Part shown: positions 33,484-38,267 of the stretch, piece after piece
How positions within the stretch are numbered: position 1 is the stretch's first letter
How the letters are laid out: each line of letters starts with the position of its first letter
NCBI GenBank assembly: GCA_903867855.1
Contig: CAIPTA010000014.1
Span: 1 to 38,267 of the forward strand
Direction of reading: 5' to 3'
DNA length: 38,267 nucleotides
Origin: Oligoflexia bacterium
GTDB taxonomy: Bacteria > Bdellovibrionota > UBA1018 > CAIPTA01
Notes under the pieces: generated by a model
What the model was told of the DNA's origin: nothing
Database searches by the model: none
The model's input: only the letters and a program-made list of their open reading frames with translations
Translations under genes and position numbers: made by a program

Positions 33484-35865
33484 ATGGATCTATTTGCCCA
33501 ATCTCTGCAATCACTCGAGTGGCCAAGTTTTCTGGCTCATTATAGCGAGTATTGCCAAAGCACGCCAGCAAAGGAAGAAGCGCTTCGCGTTAGCCCTGGT
33601 GAAAATGTGCAGGAGTCGGAGGCTTTGCTCTATTTAAGCTCCGAGGCGGTGACTCTCCTCAAGGAAGCAAGCTTTGCTCAGCTTTCGGATTTGAATGACC
33701 TTGGAGCAGGACTTCGTCGCCTCGAAAAGGGCCTCGTGCTTGATGGCAAAGAGCTCTACGGAATTTATACTTTGCTACGCGTGAGTAGGGAAGTGCGTGG
33801 GCTCATTCGGGGTCGTCACCCCAAGGCGGGCGAAGAATGCCCCGGACTCTCCAATACCATTCTTTCCATCGAAGATTTTTCTGCCCTGGAGCCAAGCCTT
33901 CTCCATTGTATTGAGCCTGATGGCAGCGTGAAAGATTCGGCGAGCCCTCGCCTGCGCGGACTCAAAGACCAAGAGCGCAAACTCCACTCCGAAGCAAGAG
34001 AGCGCCTAGATGCCGTGCTCCAGAGAGCCTTTCGTGATGGCCACCTTCAAGATCGCTACTTTGATTTTCGGGATGGTCGTTATTTGATTCCTGTAAAAAC
34101 GGAACACAAAAATCAAATCTCTGGCCTCGTAGTAGAAAGTAGCACCACGAAAGCGACCGTGTTCATGGAGCCCGCGGCTGTTCGGGAATGCAATGATCGC
34201 TTGAAACAGGTGCAGCTCGATATCGAAGAAGAAATCTATATCATCTTGAGCAAGCTGAGCGCTCAGCTCGCCCCGCATGCGCTGGCGATGAAATTCGCCT
34301 TCGATATTTTGATCCGCCTCGATCTCACGCTCGCGCGCGGACGCATAGCCAACTACTATGAATCTGTGCGCGGAGCTGCTCTTCCCGTTTTTTCCGAAAG
34401 TATCGAACTGGAAGGCCTCTATCACCCTCTCCTAAGTTTCGTGATTCCATCCGACAAAATCATTCGTAGCGATCTTCTCTTGCAGAGAAAAATCATGGTG
34501 ATCTCTGGGCCGAATACCGGCGGAAAAACCGTGCTGCTTAAGGCGCTCGGGCTCTGTGCTCTCATGGCAAGAGCAGGATTTTATCTTCCTTGCGCGGGCC
34601 AAGCTCGCCTGCCCTTTTTTCGCAAAGTGCTCGCCCAAATCGGCGACGCTCAAAATCTTGAGCTTAGCCTCTCCAGCTTTTCTGGCAGTGTGCTTGGGCT
34701 GAAAAATATTTTGGAAAGTGGCGGCGAAAGCTCTCTCGTGCTCATCGATGAAATTCTTCATGCCACTGATCCCGATGAGGCCACCGCCCTTGCACGCTCT
34801 ATTCTCGAAGAACTGGAATCACGCGGAGCTTATGCCCTCGTCACCACTCACTTAAATGGCCTCAAAGTTTCCCAAAGCGCCGATTTCTTGAGTGCCTCCA
34901 TGGAATTCGATGAGGCAGAATTGAAACCCACCTATCGCCTGCGCCTCGGCATTCCTGGTAGCAGTCGTGCGCTAGAAATTGGAGAAAAGTTAGGCCTCTC
35001 CAAATCCCTTGTGGCCCGCGCCCGTGGATACTTGCAAAAGGGCCATGTGCAGCTGCAGGATCTTGTGGATAAATTGGTCACCCAAGAGAAATCCCTCTCC
35101 GCCGAGCGCGAAGATACGGTGCAGCTGCGTCTGCAATTAGAAACCCAGAGCGCGCAAAACGAAAAGCTGCGTGAGCAACTGGAAAATCAACGGCGCACCA
35201 TGAAGGAAACGCTCCAGCAAGAAATGCGCGATTTAGAGCGGGAAACCACGCAAATGCTGGAAGCTACCGTGGCAGAGTTCAAGGCGAAGATCACAGATAT
35301 TGGCGAGAAACATGCAGCCACGGTAGAAAGCAAAAAACGTATTCAAGAAATTCGCGCAAGAGTTGCCGCCACTCAACAAAAACTTGAAATCGAGCAAAAG
35401 GCGGCACCTGAAGCCCCCAGCCCCTTAAAGCAAAATACCTCCGTTTTTATTCGCTCCATGCGCGCCCAAGGCACACTTCTTTCTGATCCCAAGGATCAAT
35501 CGAAACCCGCCGAAGTATTACTCGGCAAGATGAAGATGCGCGTTGATTGGAAACAACTCTCCCCTCGCGAAGAGGCAAAGAGCTTCGCGAAGTCCATCAC
35601 CATTCGTTCTGAGAGCGTGGATTGTCCGCCAGAGCTGAATATCATCGGCAGAAATTCGGATGAGGCAGAGATGCAAGTGCGACTCTATCTCGACAAAGCC
35701 TCCCGCAGCGGCCGCCCTTCTGTGAGAATCGTGCATGGAATGGGTAGTGGAACTTTGCGTCGCATGGTACGAGAGGTTTTGAAATCGCTGCCCTACGAAT
35801 TGAAGTTTCGGCCGGGTCAGCAAAATGAAGGTGCCGAAGGCTGCACCGTTGTGGAGTTCTCGTGA
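33484..35865 (+). CDS. mutS2: MutS2 ATPase with KOW and Smr domains
   Basis: 793 residues. The core has Walker A SGPNTGGKT (about 341-349) and Walker B LVLIDE (about 418-423) followed by ILHATDP where the family usually has LGAGTDP. A long coiled coil (about 530-630) follows, then a KOW-like region, and a C-terminal Smr domain from about residue 718. In Smr the first motif reads LNIIGRN, so the usual Asp of LDxxG is Asn719; HGMGSG is kept. In Bacillus subtilis MutS2 recognises collided ribosomes and splits them, which feeds the RqcH pathway; older work linked the family to recombination control. GTG 33478 is a second possible start; neither has a good Shine-Dalgarno. It overlaps rlmE as GTGA. 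Confidence 0.94.
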   Translation: MDLFAQSLQSLEWPSFLAHYSEYCQSTPAKEEALRVSPGENVQESEALLYLSSEAVTLLKEASFAQLSDLNDLGAGLRRLEKGLVLDGKELYGIYTLLRVSREVRGLIRGRHPKAGEECPGLSNTILSIEDFSALEPSLLHCIEPDGSVKDSASPRLRGLKDQERKLHSEARERLDAVLQRAFRDGHLQDRYFDFRDGRYLIPVKTEHKNQISGLVVESSTTKATVFMEPAAVRECNDRLKQVQLDIEEEIYIILSKLSAQLAPHALAMKFAFDILIRLDLTLARGRIANYYESVRGAALPVFSESIELEGLYHPLLSFVIPSDKIIRSDLLLQRKIMVISGPNTGGKTVLLKALGLCALMARAGFYLPCAGQARLPFFRKVLAQIGDAQNLELSLSSFSGSVLGLKNILESGGESSLVLIDEILHATDPDEATALARSILEELESRGAYALVTTHLNGLKVSQSADFLSASMEFDEAELKPTYRLRLGIPGSSRALEIGEKLGLSKSLVARARGYLQKGHVQLQDLVDKLVTQEKSLSAEREDTVQLRLQLETQSAQNEKLREQLENQRRTMKETLQQEMRDLERETTQMLEATVAEFKAKITDIGEKHAATVESKKRIQEIRARVAATQQKLEIEQKAAPEAPSPLKQNTSVFIRSMRAQGTLLSDPKDQSKPAEVLLGKMKMRVDWKQLSPREEAKSFAKSITIRSESVDCPPELNIIGRNSDEAEMQVRLYLDKASRSGRPSVRIVHGMGSGTLRRMVREVLKSLPYELKFRPGQQNEGAEGCTVVEFS

Positions 35866-36452
35866 CGTATAATAAAAAAGATCATTACTATCACCTCGCC
35901 AAAGAAGAGGGCTATCTCGCCCGATCTGCTTATAAGCTGCAAGAAATTCAAAAAAAGTTTCGCGTGCTCAAGCGTGGCGCAAAAGTATTGGATCTCGGTT
36001 GCGCTCCTGGAGCTTGGTCGCAAGTGGCACTCGAAACTATCCACAATGAAGGCTATCTCGTGGGAATAGATCTCGAGCCCGTGGAGTTAACAGCACGCAA
36101 TGCCCGCTTTATCACCAGAGATGCCTTCGCGCTAAAAGAAAAGGATCTAACAGACGCTCCCTTTGATTGCATTTTAAGTGATATGGCCCCCAAAACGAGT
36201 GGCATCAAGATCCGCGATCAGGCGCGCTCTGCAGAGCTATGCGAAAAGGCCCTCGAAGTATCCCAAAAGTTTTTGAAGCCCGGTGGACACCTGGTGATGA
36301 AACTTTTCGAGGGAGAAGATGCGATTGCTCTCGAGAAAGAGATCGCCAAACATTTTGAAGAGCTAAAACGATTTAGACCCCAAAGCACGCGGAAAGCGAG
36401 CGTTGAGGTCTATTTGGTAGCGTTACGTAAAAAAGTTCCGCAGGCGGTTTAA
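35862..36452 (+). CDS. rlmE: 23S rRNA 2'-O-methyltransferase RlmE (FtsJ/RrmJ)
   Basis: 196 residues. RlmE methylates the ribose of U2552 in 23S rRNA late in 50S assembly. SAM motif VLDLGCAPGAWSQVA is near residue 45. The catalytic K-D-K-E set is in SAYKLQEI, LSDMAPKTSG, LVMKLFEGE and SVEVYLVA. The start is GTG 35862 overlapping the mutS2 stop (GTGA), so translation is coupled to a ribosome-rescue factor. A small hairpin (GGCGG 36443-36447 with CCGCC 36454-36458) spans the stop codon but lacks a clear T tract. Confidence 0.95.
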   Translation: MTYNKKDHYYHLAKEEGYLARSAYKLQEIQKKFRVLKRGAKVLDLGCAPGAWSQVALETIHNEGYLVGIDLEPVELTARNARFITRDAFALKEKDLTDAPFDCILSDMAPKTSGIKIRDQARSAELCEKALEVSQKFLKPGGHLVMKLFEGEDAIALEKEIAKHFEELKRFRPQSTRKASVEVYLVALRKKVPQAV

Positions 36453-36468
36453 CCCGCCCACATAATTT

Positions 36469-37299
36469 CTAGAAGTGTAGTTGCTTTACTTTGTCTTCGA
36501 AGATCGTCACTTTGTTGGATTTCTTCAAGGAAGAGATCAACTCATTGATCGACTCTTGTTGGAAATCAGACTTCACTTGCTCTTTCACGTCAGCGAAGCT
36601 AACAGCTTTGCCTGCGCGCTTATCCACCACTTTGATCACGTGCCAGCCGAAAGGAGATTTTACAGGCTGACTGATTTGTCCCTTTTCCATCGCGAACGCA
36701 GCGTCTGCGAAAGCAGGCACCATGCGAGTGCGGGTGAAGAAACCTAGATCGCCCATATTCTGAGCAGCACTTGGATCTTTGGAATATTTCTTAGCTAGCA
36801 CTTCGAAATCTTCGCCGCCCTTTGCCTTGCCATATACTTCTTTTGCTTCCGCTTCGGTTTTCAAGAGCACATGAAACGCATGCACTTCATCTTGGCTATA
36901 GCGATTCTTATTCTTATCAAAAAACTTCTTCATGTTATCGTCGGTAATTTTTGGCTGCACATTCTTCTGCAAGAAACGTTGAGCCAAAAGTTGGCGGCGG
37001 GTGCGCTCTAGCGCCTGGGTGAAATCTTTATCTTTCGTGATGCCAGACTTCTCTGCTTCTTGAACAAAGAGTTGCTCCACTACCATATTCTCCACTACGC
37101 GAGCCTTGGTATCATCATCTTGATCCAATTGCTGACGTTGTGCTTGTGGTAGATTTCCTACCAACGCTTTTACATCGGCGTCGGTCATCGTCTTATTGCC
37201 GATTTTTGCTACTTCGATGGCTGCAAAAGCAGAGGCGCCGAAAGTAAGTAGGGCGACGATCGCTACGTAAAGTGAAATTCTCTGAACTGATTTACTCAT
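36469..37299 (-). CDS. Periplasmic parvulin-type peptidyl-prolyl isomerase (PpiC/SurA/PrsA-like)
   Basis: 276 residues with a Sec signal peptide ending at SAFA-AIE. The N-terminal SurA-like helical chaperone part covers about 30-130. The parvulin domain runs about 133-235 (AFHVLLKTEAEAKEVY, MGDLGFFTRTRMVPAFADAAF, VKSPFGWHVIKVVDKR) and is followed by a helical tail. Such proteins help to fold outer-membrane and secreted proteins. GAAGGAG stands upstream of the ATG. It runs in the same direction as the DUF1704 gene, with a 57-base gap. Confidence 0.92.
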   Translation of the reverse strand: MSKSVQRISLYVAIVALLTFGASAFAAIEVAKIGNKTMTDADVKALVGNLPQAQRQQLDQDDDTKARVVENMVVEQLFVQEAEKSGITKDKDFTQALERTRRQLLAQRFLQKNVQPKITDDNMKKFFDKNKNRYSQDEVHAFHVLLKTEAEAKEVYGKAKGGEDFEVLAKKYSKDPSAAQNMGDLGFFTRTRMVPAFADAAFAMEKGQISQPVKSPFGWHVIKVVDKRAGKAVSFADVKEQVKSDFQQESINELISSLKKSNKVTIFEDKVKQLHF

Positions 37300-37356
37300 G
37301 GTGAAAGCTCCTTCTAGTGTCTAGTGGCATTAGTAGACCCTGGAAAGAGCGGGAAA
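37300..37356 (-). promoter_or_regulatory. Leader of the parvulin gene with possible promoter and heptamer repeat
   Basis: In the minus-strand direction a TTGATT and a TACTAA stand 19 bases apart, a weak sigma-70-like pair. Just before the ribosome-binding site GAAGGAG there is a tandem heptamer, CACTAGA twice (plus-strand TCTAGTG at 37313-37319 and 37320-37326). The repeat could be an operator half-site pair or chance. Confidence 0.25.
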
Positions 37357-38267
37357 TCAAGAGTTGAGAATCAATTGACGGTAGGCGTCTTGAGAGCTCG
37401 CCATACCTGCTGCGCTAAGGAAGTTAGCAAAACTCATCCAAACGATGAGCGAATCGAGATTTTTGAAAAAAGGCGGCAGGAACTTCGGAGGATCAATGAT
37501 GCCCTCTTTATACTTTTGGTACAAAATCGGCACATCCGTTATGTGAACCTTGCCCACAAACAAGAATGGGACAATCTCGCTGCGCCCCGCCTGAATGCAA
37601 GCGCGCACAAAGTTATAGTTTTCTACAAAACCCTTACAGTAGGCGATATCTTTCGTTAAAGGATACTTGCCGCGCACATCGCCACCGCGGAACACTCTTT
37701 GAGCCGCAATCAAACATTCCTCTTCTTCGTAGCCTTCAGTGCGAAAGTATTCCACCACATCCAAAAAGTCGGCGCCCTCTTCGGCCTTCGCGATAGCCAG
37801 CACGCGATCATTGATTTTTCGAGCACGCCGCGGAAAGGTGACGAAGCTAAAAATCTCCATCAAAACGGCCAAACCTTCTTGCGTCGCCGTCACCCTCGGT
37901 GGGCCCTTATGTAGCCACTTTGCCACGCGCTGCTCGAGCCCATTAATCGTTGTGCCCATGTGCACCCAGCCTTCGTGCACCTCTAGGATATCAAGATCTC
38001 TTTTCGTAAAAGTAGCCGCCTGACGAAGCTTAATCGTCTTCGCACTCGCGGAGGCATCAGCCACCATAGCGTCTTCAATCACCACTTTCACATTTTGGTT
38101 GGGAAAATAGTGACTAAATCTTTCGTTCAAATCGGAGAGAGCCGCCTGCGCATCCATCGTTGCCGCGCGGTTATTTCCATCATTACTATCTTGCACGGTG
38201 GAGAGAATATTATAGAGATGCAGGCCAAGATCTTTCACGCTCACCTTGGTGCCGAAGAAGGGTTCAC
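37357..38267 (-). CDS. DUF1704 (QEGLA-motif) metallopeptidase-like protein, 5' end cut by window edge
   Basis: At least 295 residues are visible from GTG 38244, and the frame stays open to the window edge (upstream residues EPFFGTK), so the gene probably begins outside. It has the family-defining QEGLA motif (residues 122-126 counted from GTG 38244) and an HEGWVH segment (90-95), an HExxxH zinc site; E123 of QEGLA would be the third ligand. The family is DUF1704, annotated in bacteria as flavohemoglobin-expression-modulating QEGLA protein. It includes the human tubulin tyrosine carboxypeptidase MATCAP. A bacterial substrate is not known to me. Confidence 0.85.
   Translation of the reverse strand, partial: EPFFGTKVSVKDLGLHLYNILSTVQDSNDGNNRAATMDAQAALSDLNERFSHYFPNQNVKVVIEDAMVADASASAKTIKLRQAATFTKRDLDILEVHEGWVHMGTTINGLEQRVAKWLHKGPPRVTATQEGLAVLMEIFSFVTFPRRARKINDRVLAIAKAEEGADFLDVVEYFRTEGYEEEECLIAAQRVFRGGDVRGKYPLTKDIAYCKGFVENYNFVRACIQAGRSEIVPFLFVGKVHITDVPILYQKYKEGIIDPPKFLPPFFKNLDSLIVWMSFANFLSAAGMASSQDAYRQLILNS

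Noticed and set aside
34006-34425. Minus-strand open frame of 139 residues opposite mutS2
   Set aside because: It is antisense to conserved MutS2 coding sequence, without start signals or recognisable features.
36443-36458. Intrinsic terminator after rlmE
   Set aside because: The GGCGG/CCGCC stem has only five base pairs, contains the stop codon in its loop and is not followed by a T tract on either strand.

Overview
The window looks like chromosomal DNA of a diderm, Gram-negative bacterium. It encodes an OppA-type lipoprotein, a candidate outer-membrane barrel, the heptose adenylyltransferase HldE, a DksA-type regulator and a MurE with the meso-diaminopimelate signature DNPR. An MglA-type polarity GTPase at the left edge, together with the overall gene content, suggests the deltaproteobacterial / Bdellovibrionota side of the tree. 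That placement is an inference from gene content, not a phylogenetic result. I see no tRNA, rRNA, IS element, prophage, CRISPR array or base-composition break. No stretch above 300 bases lacks a gene.

Layout. (1) 1-957, plus strand: the tail of an mglA-like gene, a dksA/traR-type gene behind a good sigma-70-like promoter, and a 180-base non-coding stretch ending in a clear terminator. That stretch carries three hairpins presenting GGA in their loops and may be a CsrA-binding small RNA. (2) 951-2260: a divergent pair of amino-sugar enzymes, NagB-like and PIG-L/LmbE deacetylase. (3) 2257-20255, minus strand: a division and cell wall (dcw) operon of 15 genes, in transcription order dacB, lytic transglycosylase, rsmH, ftsL, ftsI, murE, mraY, murD, ftsW, murG, murC, murB, ftsQ, ftsA, ftsZ. 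Genes overlap or lie within about 20 bases, except a 63-base gap before ftsA. mraZ, murF and ddl are absent, and the MurD protein has lost several catalytic residues. (4) 20303-24709, plus strand: oligopeptide-binding lipoprotein, rsmE, RDD membrane protein, hldE and meaB. (5) 24706-29509: aldo/keto reductase, a three-gene ECF sigma factor operon, and three envelope proteins I cannot name. (6) 29516-36452: RNA and ribosome genes: rlmI-like methyltransferase, CCA-adding/poly(A) polymerase family enzyme, RqcH/NFACT protein, MutS2 and RlmE. (7) 36469-38267, minus strand: a periplasmic parvulin and a DUF1704 metallopeptidase-like protein that runs off the right edge.

The dcw block carries most of the lipid II pathway (MurB, MurC, MurD?, MurE, MraY, MurG), the flippase/polymerase pair FtsW-FtsI and the ring proteins FtsZ-FtsA-FtsQ-FtsL. 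It is headed by two peptidoglycan-cutting enzymes. The translation block pairs two factors of ribosome rescue, RqcH and MutS2, back to back.

The observations I rate highest are the degenerate MurD active site, the RqcH-MutS2 pair with an altered Smr motif, the candidate CsrB/RsmZ-like RNA, the ECF operon with a secretin-N-like membrane protein, and extreme compaction: three convergent gene pairs share a 4-base stop-codon overlap, and one divergent pair has abutting start codons.
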